64,000 bases of DNA from Rhyacophila brunnea. Its lineage: Eukaryota; Arthropoda; Insecta; Trichoptera; Rhyacophilidae. The notes under the pieces were generated by a model. It was not told the DNA's origin, ran no database searches, and was given only the letters and a program-made list of their open reading frames with translations. The DNA lies in the NCBI GenBank assembly GCA_022495005.1, contig JAGYXB010000362.1, positions 496,001-560,000 on the forward strand, in the 5' to 3' direction. This document shows, one piece after another, positions 36,901 to 44,422 of the stretch (the first letter of the stretch is position 1; each line of letters opens with the position of its first letter). Both the position numbers and the translations under genes were made by a program.

Positions 36901-37222
36901 GAAAATAAGGCCGTGGATTAATAAGAAGATAATAGAATATATCGGGGAACCTGAACCCACCCTCGTAGACTTTATATGCAGCAAAGTCTTAGCAGGCAGC
37001 GCTCCACAAGGCATTTTAGATGACGTGCAAATGGTAATTATCTGTGTAAATTTTGTGCCATTAATATAGGATTTAGCACTCGCACTCTAAAAATATGATT
37101 TATAATAGTTATAATTGTTTTTCTCCTAGGTGCTGGATGAAGAGGCAGAAGTATTTGTAGTTAAAATGTGGCGCCTTCTCATTTATGAAGTTGAAGCCAA
37201 AAAACTAGGACTCGTCAAGTGA
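12814..37222 (+). CDS. RBM25: RBM25, RRM/PWI-domain splicing factor (whole gene, 20 coding exons)
   Basis: RBM25 is a nuclear RNA-binding protein that associates with the spliceosome and influences splice-site choice. Twenty exons join in frame to 2,952 nt, 983 residues plus stop, near the family's usual 800-1000. Domains are: a Pro-rich N-terminus (1-80); an RRM (about 82-158) with RNP2 VFIGNI and RNP1 AFGFCEF (116-122); an acidic linker; a long Arg/Glu/Asp-rich region (about 262-520); the conserved FLEDYDDDRDDPKYYK block; a Ser/Pro-rich linker with a IKKE sumoylation-like motif; and a C-terminal PWI domain with K-I-R-P-W-I-N-K-K near residue 913. All introns are GT-AG. It ends K-L-G-L-V-K-stop at 37220-37222. 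Confidence 0.96.
14249..14479. mobile_element. 231-bp MITE, deletion derivative of the 39.5-42.0 kb element
   Basis: The ends are CTGCCAAAAGTTGGTAAGTC and GACTTACCAACCTTTGGCAG. The first ~100 bp match the reverse complement of 41,981-41,885 (TCTCGAAATC, GAAAGTTTGACATGCCC, AAATCAGGCATAATGC). The last ~120 bp match the reverse complement of about 39,550-39,670 (CTATATATCGGATGACCTTG, TTTATATATAGACACATAA). So it is the two ends of that larger element with the middle gone. No target duplication is obvious. Confidence 0.85.
14662..15036. mobile_element. PIF/Harbinger-like MITE, 375 bp
   Basis: Imperfect ends AGGCTATACTTCAG and CTGAAGTACGCTC are bounded by TTA on both sides (14659-14661 and 15037-15039), the 3-bp duplication typical of PIF/Harbinger. 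The terminal repeats are short (about 14 bp). The interior is non-coding with a CpG-containing patch around 14,930-15,000. Confidence 0.5.
16173..16338 (+). CDS. RBM25: RBM25 exon 3 (start of RRM)
   Basis: The exon runs from acceptor TTTTCCAG to donor ATTG/GTAAGT. It codes MISLPPYRAPGAPLLPPPAG, then a Pro-rich run and LSEGTQVTVFI, which opens the RRM with RNP2. It ends in phase 1, splitting the glycine codon of VFIGNI. The following intron (16339-16875) shows nothing notable. Confidence 0.95.
16876..17100 (+). CDS. RBM25: RBM25 exon 4 (RRM body)
   Basis: The exon runs from acceptor GGGCAG to donor AAAA/GTAAGA. It carries NITSRAPDTMIRYILTSCG, VVNWKRVSAFGFCEFS (RNP1) and LLHDREIGGKKLVAKVD, completing the RRM. 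The match to the RBM25 RRM is clear. It ends in phase 1. The next intron (17101-17721) is AT-rich without recognisable elements. Confidence 0.96.
17722..17913 (+). CDS. RBM25: RBM25 exon 5 (acidic linker)
   Basis: The acceptor is ATATGTAG and the donor CTAG/GTATTT. It codes NEQRQKKLELEPNSVKRN, then IDPDDQSDEDYLDAQQK and LISEYQDDMNNFEAIQL. The pattern of an acidic stretch after the RRM is as in other RBM25 proteins. It is in phase 1 at both ends, so skipping would keep frame. The intron 17914-18715 contains an ATT microsatellite near 18,262 and nothing else clear. Confidence 0.93.
18716..18822 (+). CDS. RBM25: RBM25 exon 6
   Basis: The exon runs from acceptor CTTTCAG to donor ATGAAG/GTTGGT. 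It codes EEQIEKRNRILQEADIEEEK and RDVIHREIGKFREIMK, a charged helix leading into the Arg/Glu region. It ends in phase 0. The intron after it is 6 kb long. Confidence 0.93.
19841..20066. mobile_element. Tigger/pogo-like MITE, 226 bp
   Basis: The left end CACTAGAATCTCGATTATCC and the right end GGTTCTACTG, preceded by AATCCGAATAATTGA, are inverted copies of a CAGTAGAACCTCGATTATCC-type terminus, the signature of Tigger/pogo elements. TA flanks both ends (19839-19840 and 20067-20068), as expected for this group. Internal ATCCGGA motifs near 20,000-20,025 repeat the terminal motif. It is non-coding. Confidence 0.8.
21971..22590. mobile_element. degenerate hAT element with a SINE relic
   Basis: It starts CAGGGATGGCGAACC and ends GGCTCGCCATCC plus a damaged end, inverted repeats of the same family as the neighbour at 22,608. 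A tRNA-like SINE head in minus orientation lies at 22,507-22,435, with CCGAGTGGTTACGTGTC and ATGGGTCCCAGGCAGC. The right boundary and the 8-bp duplication are degraded. Confidence 0.6.
22608..23270. mobile_element. hAT-type non-autonomous element, 663 bp
   Basis: The termini CAGGGATGGCGAACC and GGTTCGCCAACCCTG are inverted repeats. The flanks CACTATAC (22,600-22,607) and CCCTATAC (23,271-23,278) form an 8-bp duplication with one mismatch. Subterminal TGGCACACG motifs occur at both ends. The interior is AT-rich and does not encode a recognisable transposase. It sits 18 bp from the previous element of the same family. Confidence 0.85.
24816..25117 (+). CDS. RBM25: RBM25 exon 7 (Arg/Glu/Asp-rich region begins)
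   Basis: The exon runs from acceptor CACCCGCAG to donor TCTAG/GTTAGT, 302 nt, entering in phase 0 and ending in phase 2. It starts KQEEAKEITRRKKESEEQSS, followed by RDRDRERD-type repeats and KKSTSKERAKSRDKERKAS. The purine-rich coding strand gives a serine/leucine-rich shadow frame on the other strand that is not a gene. Confidence 0.95.
25318..25401 (+). CDS. RBM25: RBM25 exon 8 (84-nt RE-repeat exon)
   Basis: The acceptor is TTGTTAG and the donor GAAAG/GTAATA. It codes SRDKERERE then KERE-type repeats, 28 codons. Phase 2 at both ends means it can be skipped without frame change. Confidence 0.9.
25487..25558 (+). CDS. RBM25: RBM25 exon 9 (72-nt RE-repeat exon)
   Basis: The acceptor is CTTTCCAG and the donor GAGAG/GTATTT. 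It codes 24 residues of almost pure Arg-Glu repeat. It is in phase 2 at both ends and is separated from exon 8 by an 85-nt intron and from exon 10 by an 87-nt intron. Confidence 0.9.
25646..25798 (+). CDS. RBM25: RBM25 exon 10
   Basis: The acceptor is CTTTGTAG and the donor GAGAG/GTAAAC. It codes EREREAAVKASINTPVSRMD, then SRKEKEMEEEARERKRADKR and EKEAAYQER, which continues into the conserved L-R-N-W-E of exon 11. It is in phase 2 at both ends. Confidence 0.94.
27003..27192 (+). repeat. four tandem iterons (about 52-bp spacing) in the Sola-like element
   Basis: A unit of the form TATTGTATGTA-TA-TTA-CAT-TTTACGTCG ends at 27,037, 27,089, 27,140 and 27,192, spacings of 52, 51 and 52 bp. The inverted motif CGACGTAAATTATGATAAG and a CGCCGTAAACTATTGTATG partner lie at 29,636-29,709 near the other end. 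Such arrays are often transposase binding sites; that role is inferred. Confidence 0.75.
27299..28740 (+). pseudogene. broken transposase of the Sola-like element
   Basis: Pieces in successive frames read in order. A start-like MELLDIICDDDETSDSVAD lies near 27,312. Then SIQPVESDYVRQRSSKLYL and LFKLYNEWYEP lie at 27,880-27,990, and HYVPKKDQCVQCHIFKNLQ at 28,050-28,110. SANFDFQKILNALHGN (28,215-28,275), RGANEDSSCLLIVVYKQK (about 28,385) and HTFLERGRTQNEEDCVQAL (28,530-28,590) follow. This matches an insect transposase-like family with the KKDQC and H-TQNE-D motifs. At least three frame breaks make it non-functional. Confidence 0.75.
30160..30321 (+). CDS. RBM25: RBM25 exon 11 (FLEDYDDDRDDPKYY block)
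   Basis: The acceptor CGACAG/GTTGAG lies 19 bp after the outer transposon. The exon codes LRNWETRERRKAKEHDKDK, then EEAREKEAKKLKEFLEDYD and DDRDDPKYYK, the most conserved linear block of RBM25. The donor is CAA/GTCAGT. It is in phase 2 at both ends. Confidence 0.96.
30411..30561 (+). CDS. RBM25: RBM25 exon 12
   Basis: The acceptor is ATTTCAG and the donor AAAAG/GTTAGT. It codes GKEMHRRLGDRMREADADLK, then DREKEKSELEELRNKVFSSE and MDNPTEEFEK. It enters in phase 2 and ends in phase 0. Confidence 0.94.
30562..32055 (+). other. RBM25 intron 12 with a Harbinger-like element
   Basis: This 1.5-kb intron is AT-rich apart from the 433-bp element at 31334-31766. An open frame at 30,978-31,229 has no recognisable protein and is taken as chance. 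Confidence 0.8.
31334..31766. mobile_element. PIF/Harbinger-like element with a MADF-like remnant
   Basis: The terminal repeats are about 55 bp. GGGTACTCATTAGCAAGCCG on the left pairs with the reverse complement of CGGCTCGCTAATGAGTACC on the right, and the inner GTTGCAGATACAGTAACCA also pairs. TTA flanks both ends (31,331-31,333 and 31,767-31,769). At about 31,573 an ATG opens MAANWNEEKCLLLIDVYKNN then GVLWDMG, which resembles the start of MADF/Myb-SANT proteins that accompany PIF/Harbinger transposases, and stops after about 40 codons. Confidence 0.82.
32056..32178 (+). CDS. RBM25: RBM25 exon 13
   Basis: The acceptor is GTTACAG and the donor CAGCAG/GTTAGT, 41 codons, phase 0 at both ends. 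It codes IKKERDEMYKPRILIDVNLE then QSLQREKEEQRMRDREEARQ, as in other RBM25 proteins after the charged region. Confidence 0.94.
32262..32359 (+). CDS. RBM25: RBM25 exon 14
   Basis: The acceptor is ATTGCAG and the donor TTCCAG/GTTAGT, with an 83-nt intron before it. It codes ARDRQQRHRERFLQDRASRE then IPAHAEPIDSDS. It ends in phase 2. Confidence 0.93.
32400..32700 (-). mobile_element. possible second SINE type
   Basis: On the minus strand GAGATGGTTGTGCAGCGCGC (near 32,690) and GACCAGAATTCAAACTTC (near 32,560) are placed like the A and B boxes of a tRNA-derived promoter, and the far end is T/A-rich. No second copy was found in the window, so this is a weak call. It sits in RBM25 intron 14; the rest of that intron (32,701-33,052) shows nothing. 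Confidence 0.3.
33053..33167 (+). CDS. RBM25: RBM25 exon 15 (Pro/Ser-rich)
   Basis: The acceptor is TTTCAG and the donor CCTCAG/GTTGGC. It codes GGGGTPALSDGGSTPPPPPA then TPPSPSSPRSPPGSTPPQ, a low-complexity linker with possible SP/TP phosphosites. It enters in phase 2 and ends in phase 0. The intron after it (33,168-33,887) is AT-rich and empty. Confidence 0.92.
33888..34004 (+). CDS. RBM25: RBM25 exon 16
   Basis: The acceptor is ATATTAG and the donor ACAA/GTAAGT, 39 codons, phase 0. It codes DMGDSRSPPMDMMRVKIKKE then EIDGRSLTPPPIARPSTPQ. The IKKE tetrapeptide fits a sumoylation consensus (inference). Being symmetric, it could be skipped in frame. Intron 16 (34,005-34,327) holds nothing recognised. 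Confidence 0.92.
34328..34457 (+). CDS. RBM25: RBM25 exon 17
   Basis: The acceptor is TCAACAG and the donor TCAAG/GTAATC. It codes HDKSASNSPISISMNIKHHN then MYGQGHDSRQQNNYNNSSPN, a polar Asn/Gln/His-rich linker. It ends in phase 1. Confidence 0.9.
34573..35834 (-). mobile_element. hAT element, 1,262 bp, with transposase relic
   Basis: The termini CAGTCCTCCGCAACC and GGTTGCGGAGCATTG are inverted repeats flanked by CTCTAGAG (34,565-34,572) and CTCTATAG (35,835-35,842), an 8-bp duplication with one mismatch. GGCACAC motifs lie inside both ends. The minus strand carries a decayed transposase. It lies in RBM25 intron 17 (34,458-35,925). Confidence 0.88.
35080..35735 (-). pseudogene. hAT transposase C-terminal relic
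   Basis: On the minus strand, FAYKAGNIFEHLHGLNKTMQ (about 35,725-35,660), DWIQNPFATNAENS (about 35,475) and EELVELRNDR (about 35,410) follow in order, then GEKSFSTQVKVKNNK (about 35,250) and ALSNIKS (about 35,170). This is the order seen in ZBED/SCAND3-type hAT transposases around the linker and C-terminal dimerisation region. Stops and frame shifts are frequent, so it is not functional. Confidence 0.72.
35926..36096 (+). CDS. RBM25: RBM25 exon 18
   Basis: The acceptor is TTTTTCAG and the donor AGAG/GTAAAA. It codes DISMSMSKSKRRKLDVRDVF, an acidic run NNEEEEESGSGEGG, and RRPLVPLDYSDVVPPSARG. The KRRPLVPLDY block is a family hallmark before the PWI domain. SKSKRRK could act as a nuclear import signal. 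It is in phase 1 at both ends. Confidence 0.94.
36454..36695 (+). CDS. RBM25: RBM25 exon 19 (start of PWI region)
   Basis: The acceptor is CTTCAG and the donor AGCCAA/GTGAGT. A charged run RDKDRERERKDRERE leads into KRKQVKSLIDKIPTQKDALF and AFKLDCSQ, which opens the PWI domain. It ends in phase 0. Confidence 0.95.
36878..37033 (+). CDS. RBM25: RBM25 exon 20 (PWI core)
   Basis: The acceptor is TTTTTAG and the donor CAAATG/GTAATT, 52 codons. It codes IDIPLMEKKIRPWINKKIIE with the defining Pro-Trp-Ile, then YIGEPEPTLVDFICSKVLAG and DDVQM. Confidence 0.97.
37130..37222 (+). CDS. RBM25: RBM25 exon 21 (PWI end and stop)
   Basis: The acceptor is CTCCTAG; the exon codes VLDEEAEVFVVKMWRLLIYE then VEAKKLGLVK, the C-terminal helix of PWI, and stops at TGA 37220-37222. 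Confidence 0.97.
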   Translation: MLDEEAEVFVVKMWRLLIYEVEAKKLGLVK

Positions 37223-37570
37223 CCATCGACTGAACGCCATGTCATAAGTCAATAACATGATTATAATATCATGTCAGAACAGTGTAATTAATATATTATA
37301 GTATGACCATAATTATATGTAGTAATAATTAGAGTTGAACATTCACTCATTAGATGTCGCTCACAAACATTACGTTATTATATCATTAATTAATTATTAT
37401 TACATTTTAATATAATCAGCGAGTGCCAGTTGTCATAGGAAATGCATGACAGTACCTTTTTATTAGCCAATTTAAAATATGTACATGAGACTTTCAAAAA
37501 TATCTTTCTGTAACTAAACATTATAAATATCACGCGAGTTCGAATAAATCAATTACCGCTGCCGAAAATT
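37223..37570 (+). other. RBM25: RBM25 3' UTR with candidate poly(A) signals
   Basis: The first AATAAA after the stop lies at 37,543-37,548. Another lies at 38,705-38,710 and could serve a longer transcript. The true end is not visible. Between 37,570 and 39,540 no gene is seen, only the stem-loop at 38,568-38,645. Confidence 0.55.
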
Positions 37571-38567
37571 ACATATTTCCATATTCAACTGTATGGCTGA
37601 ATTACATGAATAGTCTCGACAATTCCCACATTCACACGGGGAGCATCATCAATCATAAATTGCTATCACACACAATGATTCAGATATCAATTGGATCGTC
37701 TCAAACCTTGTGATCGGCTTATATCATATCGAGGGTGCTCCAAACGGGTGTTGGGGATTTTATAGCGAAAATGAGTTACTTATGGGGATGGTTTATTTAG
37801 AAAGTCATGAGCAGCATTGCAAAAGTGTTTCGGTAAGAGTTATCAGTTACAAGTTAAACTATTTTTTGGCAGGGAAAAATATATGACGAAACCAATAAAA
37901 TTCTTTATTCAAATTACTTTGCTGTAAAGTTATAAATTATTACTTAGGCCTTTGTGTACTGGCCATTTAGGTATGTTTGTGTTGACGGTATTTAAAATTT
38001 AAAGCGACCATTATGTTGCCAAAAATATGATCGCACAGGTGCTGTAGTGGCATGCGTCGTCAGTCTGCTCATAGTTGTCACGTCAGGTCTGAAAAGAATA
38101 AAAACTTTTCTATTTTACTCCAGACTGTCCATTCCATGTTGGGTCGCACTTTCAAACTCATCTCGACTGCAACATGTTGAATTTGTCTATATGATTTTCT
38201 TTGGCATTCGCAAAATACATGTAACTTGATGGTCCACCGCAACCAGTGTCAATGCAACATTTTAGATTTTGAAATATCAACTAGGTCAGTTCTACACAGC
38301 CAGCATGTTGAACATATATGCTGTTGCTATGCAAAGAGAGTTGCAACATTGCTGACAGGTTTAATTTATGGCCATATTGGTGTCAAGTTGAATTTCAGTG
38401 TACGTTGTGCCTAAGTGTAATTTTTTTTGACGCAGACAGTTGACAGAGATCGCGTCATTTCATGTAATTTGAGCATTAGGAAGATAAATAAATTGTAAGA
38501 AGATAGCTTCCCATTTTTTAGCTATCATCACATCAAATCATGAAAAACTCAGTGTCAGTCACTATGA

Positions 38568-38645
38568 CTAGAGACCGCCAGGTTTAACATGAGGCTCCCT
38601 GGCAACGCAGCAGCTGAGCCTCACGTTAAACTTGTCGGTCTCTAG
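38568..38645. repeat. 30-bp-arm stem-loop downstream of RBM25
   Basis: CTAGAGACCGCCAGGTTTAA then CATGAGGCTC faces GAGCCTCACG then TTAAACTTGTCGGTCTCTAG, with 3 mismatches over 30 bp and an 18-base spacer. It could be a fold-back MITE remnant. If the long 3' UTR is used, it would form a hairpin in the RBM25 mRNA. Confidence 0.7.
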
Positions 38646-39540
38646 TGCATCATTTTTATTAAGTCATCTGTATATAATGTGTCAAGTCAGTTCTCATCAA
38701 ATACAATAAAGAGTTGTCTACTACACAATGTTATTAATTATTCAGAAACCTTATATAATTTAAAAAATAATTCGCTACTCTTCGGCTTCTATATATTGAC
38801 ATCTACGTTGTGGCGCTGTATGAGATAACAGTATTATATTTACATGCTGGTGGAATGAGGGTTGATTCTGAACCTTGGAAAAACAAATAAAGCAAGTTCC
38901 TGATAGTTACCATGGTATTACGATGGTTTTAGTTCTAGAAACGGCCGCAGCGGCGTGTACATTTCGATATAGAAGTCAAAGTCTACTTACTATAGAATGG
39001 AATTTTAAGTCATAGAATTATATCACAATTTATTTTGACCACAAATCTAAGTATGAAGGTTCGTCTTGTCAATAAAAAATAGACATTTTTATAAAGATTT
39101 TAAATGGATATTTCTGTAATTTCCTTAAATAAATCACTGAACTAAGTTCCAATTTGATATAAGTGCCATTCTTGTAAGCAAAAAAAATTGGGATCACTCT
39201 CTAATATGTATCAGAGTTTGTATGAAAATAATTGGTACATTATTCCCAGGGGTCCTTTTTTGCCTTGTTTTCATATGTTTAGGCTCGCATTATTATTGTT
39301 ATTAGCATTGTTTTACTATAAATGAATTCCATAAGTATCTCCTATGCATATGGGTGAAAGGGTGACCGGACAAAACAGAACACGACAAAACAGAACAGCC
39401 AGGGGAAAAATGAAACATTAATTTTGTGGAATCTATTTATTGATTAAATTTTAAACGAAATACGTATACTTATATATAAATATTTAATATTTAAAAAATA
39501 AAACAATTTTTAAGTGAAATCATCAAGGTAAGATATTATC

Positions 39541-41990
39541 GTCGGGTTAGTGCCAAAAGTTGGTAAGTCGATAGTTTAGGTATTTAGAGTTAACAACGGA
39601 TTATGTGTCTATATATAAATATGTATGCTAGAAAAAAAAATCAAGGTCATCCGATATATAGAACATAGTTTTTTAGCTATTCATTATTTTAATAAAAATA
39701 CGTAACTCCCGTTTTTTCGATTATCCAACATCAAAAAAACTGTAAAGATGCTTACAGTATTAATCTAGATAAAAATCGAACCAAATGTCAATGAAACGGG
39801 GTAGTCAAATCTTTGTAATGGCACTAACCGATTTATTTTAGTTCAATACTTGAGCTAAAAGTTAAAACTTCTTCTGAAATAAGTTTGTAATAACATTTAC
39901 AGTATTCTCTTAAGCCGCAGTCGAGTCAAATTCAATGTACTAGTACTGCCAAATATTTGTAACTTCAGTTACAGCGCGCATTTGCCTATGGTTTTGGCCA
40001 TTTTGCGGTAACTCTAGCCAGAATTATCATTCTTTCTCCTACAACTGTCAGAGCAGGTTGGTGCGTGATCGTAATTATTTGTGGAACGTTATTTAGTGTT
40101 AATATAAAATGGGTAGTAAACCATTTCCAAAGTGCTTGTCATCTAGAGCTGTGAGGATTTTATAATCAGTTTATAAAAATACAACCGATGGCTGTAAAAC
40201 AAACTGATGTCCGATGTCATACTGATCAGGTAACTACATTTTGTTGATTCATTTGTCTTTACTTTCGTTGTTTGGCGATTAATAATTGTTATATTTCTCA
40301 ATGTTTTGATAATAAGTATATTGATTATGATATTATAATATTACAAAAGTCCAAGTGTTTATAAACTTGTAATAATTACTAATAAAAATAATAGCTTATA
40401 GATTCGTGACGTGTCACAATGCACGGTGCATCAATTTGAATATCAATAAATAACTTCGTTTTAGTTTTGTTTGTAAGTTGTATTACCTCTAATAATAATA
40501 TAACTTATCTTATATAATATTAACAGCCAAGTCCTCTGACCTATTTCTTAACTAATATAGAATCATAATAGCCAAGTTATGGCTTTGTGACGTTTTGCGT
40601 TTCAAGAGTAATAATTTAGAATGTCTGCCTAGCTTTAATGTCAGTGGCTCGGTTATCATTCGTTTTTTATAATAACAATGATGAATAAGATTTATTGACA
40701 CAATAATAATTGTTCCAGGATCCTATGCTGTTATCAACTCCTACGGAAGAAATCAAGGATCACCAAAATCATTGCCCATACCGGACATTATACTATTTTT
40801 TTTTATTAGTCATATGAGAGGGCGGCCTGTTATCAATGTGTTTAGTGAATTAAAGAATGGATATTATACTAAAATGTTGTGATAACTAAAGAAAAAAAAA
40901 AAGAAAAAATGTGTCGTGCTGGAATAATTCCATAAGAACTAAATTCATGATAAAAAGGACTACCTACCTACAAGTGCATCATGTAGAAACATTATTCCCG
41001 AACCTTCCATAAGTGATAATGAAATCGAAGAAGACGGTGTAGTGTAGTGTTTATTATAATAATCATTCAATTGTGTTAAAAAAGAACGGAAATAGTGAAT
41101 AGAATCATGTTAAAACCAATTATTTGTAAATTTATCTGTTTATTCATGTGTTATTTCAATGTAAGTTTGTATATTTTTATTATGTCCTCAATTTTGGAAC
41201 TGTAAACTTTTGTAAGTATTATAAATTTATTTGTATTTTTTACTAATTAATATCAATATTTTCATATTAAGAGTGTCTTGTATTATGAATGTTTTTAAAA
41301 TCAACTATTGATTATCCATTAATAAATTAATTCATTTTATAATTGTATCATACCCATAAGTTTGTATGCTATTTTGGTGTACCGAGATTAATTAATACGA
41401 TTTATTTTAAGTTTTTTCTCTTTATTAGGTCATGTGGGTAATTAATTATTAAAATAATTAAAGTTTATGTAATTTTATTATTTTCCTGACTTTTCCAATT
41501 ATACTGTTGAAAATAATGTAATTCCTATGACATTAATAAATTTCGAAATGTGTATGTTAAGTATTACTTATATTATATGTATTTGTAATATGAACAGCCG
41601 TATGTCCATTAAAATATTTATAAATACATTGAAATTGATCATTGATAATATAAAATTGCTTTCAAATTTATTTCTTTACCTTTAAACCTTCCTTTTTTTC
41701 AATCCTAACACAATGCTATGCAAAGATAACTCTCAAAAGAGCTGATTCATTTCTGCCAAAAGTTTGTAAGTCCCACCTCATCTTACAAAATGCGATTATT
41801 TTGTATGATTAATTTAATTTTTGAGTTTTTTAACATGCAGGGATAACTGTTAATACTTCAATTCATCTAAATAAATAAAGCACAAATAAATTAGCATTAT
41901 GCCTGATTTTAGAGGGCATGTCAAACTTTCAAATTGCGATTACTCCATAACATGATTTCGAGACTTACCAACATTTGGCAGTATACCGAC
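39541..41990. mobile_element. 2.45-kb terminal-inverted-repeat element, parent of the 14.2-kb MITE
   Basis: The left end (GTCGG, TGCCAAAAGTTGGTAAGTC) and the reverse complement of the right end (GTCGG, TGCCAAATGTTGGTAAGTC) are inverted copies. About 120 bp inside the left end and 100 bp inside the right end match the two halves of the MITE at 14,249-14,479 in reverse orientation. The middle is AT-rich with no recognisable transposase. Further CTGCCAAA motifs at 39,945 and 41,753 suggest internal copies or a nested relative. Confidence 0.72.
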
Positions 41991-42602
41991 GTTATATACT
42001 TTCATTTTTTTTACAATACCGTTATTTTGAAAATAATGCATTTTTTATATATTATAGAGTATATAAAATTGTATAATGTAATCACTGCATGTTGGCCATT
42101 TGGCGTAAATACCTCAATTTATCTGTTTGATTTTGATAATCATGCACGACTATTGCCACTCGATTACTAAGTGTTTCATACTTTTTTTTTATAACTTCAA
42201 GGCGACCTGTATGAGCACTAGCTAATAACAATCGGGGTGCCGGACGAAATCAAAAATCATGAAAAAAATGGTTTTTTGTCTCTCCTGTAAAAAAATGCGC
42301 AATCGTAACACTTATTTTGAATTGCGCAAATTTTACAACGGAAACAAAAAAAACATTTTTTTGTGGAAAAAATGGGTTTTTGTCTCTCCTGTGAAAAATT
42401 GTGCAACCTTAACACTATACGGTCCGCGAATTTTTGCGACGACCTACACCAATATCCGGTATTTTTAAATGAAAATCAACAAATTTCGATCACGAAGTTA
42501 AAAATGCTATAACTTTTGAACATATTGATATATTTCAATAAAATTTTCAGAAAATACTTAAAATATATCAATGCATCAAATTGTGTCATTTATTTAACAC
42601 TT

Positions 42603-42862
42603 CGTCGCTATAGGATTGGTTTGCCGAATATCCGTTTTTGTCGAAATCGACCTCTTAATGCAGAATGTTTTTTTGTATCTAATTGGACTAGAACCATCCC
42701 TTTCTTTAAATTACTTTGTAATGGTAATGAATATATCATTCATATCCTGTAAAAATAACAATTTAAATATCTCCATGTATTTAAATATAGGATTATGAAA
42801 TTTGTTTTTCGTCTCATGAACATTTGGTCTATTCGGGAAACCAATCCTACAGCGACGACTTG
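42603..42862. mobile_element. MITE nested in the piggyBac-like element
   Basis: CGTCGCTATAGGATTGGTTT, then GCCGAATA at the left, is mirrored by TATTCGGGAAACCAATCC then TACAGCGACGAC at the right. The ~200-bp centre is AT-rich and carries overlapping chance frames only. The target duplication is not obvious. Confidence 0.65.
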
Positions 42863-43622
42863 TCAACCTCTGGCCCGCGTTCCATAAAGGTAAAGTATAT
42901 AATTTGTAAATTTTCATAAATTGTTTATTATATGTTATTAGATTAGTTCAATTTGTTAAATATAATGTAAAGGAAACAGCCTATTGATATAAAGCAATCA
43001 CAATATATTAGTTTTTAATTAAAAAATGTAATAAAATATTCAAATACAAAATGTTTTACACCGCTATAGAATACGTATCAATTCATTTTTAGCGCTACTA
43101 CTCATATCTCTGATTATCAAATATAATAAAATAACAAAGACTTCACACAAACTGTGAGTGTTTTAAAATAAATGCACATTCATTCCCGAACGAATACTTA
43201 TTTAGTGATTTATTGGTTTTACGAGTTTTATGGCTGAGGCCTAGCGATAGAGGCAGTGCAGTGGCGTGCATATTTTCGCATAAATTTAATTAAATAAAAT
43301 GCACGCATATACATTCCCACCGCTTATTACAATTTGGTATTTTTGTAGGAATCGAGACAATCCAATAACAGTGCAGAGGCGTGCGTAAAAAAATCATATA
43401 ACAAAATCTAAGAGCAATAAATTGTAAAACAAACATCCATATTCCACAAAAATATTTGAATCAACACTCAATCTTATGGATAACTTTAGATAACTGGCTA
43501 GGCATGAAATAATTATTGGCACATAATAATATAGTGTACGAGTAGATTTAAAACAAATTAAACACTAAAACTGAAATTATTTGAAATAGTTTATAAAACT
43601 ATGAATGTAAATGAACTAACAA

Positions 43623-44422
43623 CTAATACACTTTTTTTAAATGATACGAAAAAAAGCAATTACCAATATGTAGATGTAGAGGTACTTTACACTCTTTGGA
43701 CATGTAAATAGGTTCTTTTCGAAGTTTATGTGAGGAACACACTTTACACTTTCTTCTTAAACGTTTATTAGTTGCGGAAATCCCCGGAAATATTTGATGT
43801 TGTTTTACACTGCCAGAGAGTCTTTGCAATGAAGTAGGTGAACTGGTTTTATGGGTTGAATCTATATCAGAAGATGTAGAAGGTGCATGCGTTTCCGCAA
43901 CATCAATTGATTCAGATGTCTGTATATCCTCGATCCAAACTTTATGTTCAACAAAAAATCGTGAAATTTCATTTTTCATTATTAGTGAAATGTAAATAAC
44001 GCAATATTTGAAAAACCGCTTACGTGGAATAAGTGGATTTGTCGGCCAATAAGAATGAGTCGCTTTTCTGACAATGCCCATTATTATCACCAAACCGAAC
44101 CACTTTTTCAACTCCGACATGGTTATGTCCACACATTTTTTTGATTTAGCTTTAGGACTTAAATTATCAGTGTCAAATGTTACTCTTGATAATCCTTCAA
44201 ATGGCTTGTTCTCTCTCGGCGGATCATCATCGTTCCATCATTGTCGGCCTCAGTTTCTGAATCCTCAGAATCACTTGCGAAATATGTTGTACGTGGGCGT
44301 GTTCTCAAAGGAGCAAATGAGTCTGTTTCAATATCACTAAAATCTCCGATATCTTCACAGTCACTGGGAATATCTGACATACAATCCGCATAGTTTTCCT
44401 CTAAAAACGATTGGTCCTCCAT
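43623..44422 (-). pseudogene. piggyBac-like transposase with catalytic core deleted
   Basis: The N-terminal frame (ATG at 44,422) reads MEDQSFLEENYADCMSDIPS and an acidic stretch typical of piggyBac transposases. It breaks near 44,215 and resumes in another frame with RVTFDTDNLSPKAKSKKC and ELKKWFGLVIIMGIVRKATH, then SYWPTNPLI. After RKRFFKYC it jumps to a C-terminal tail with a Cys-rich finger (C-X2-C-X13-C pattern beginning CKVCSSHKLRKEP) ending near 43,623. The region holding the catalytic Asp residues is missing, so it cannot be active. Confidence 0.85.
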
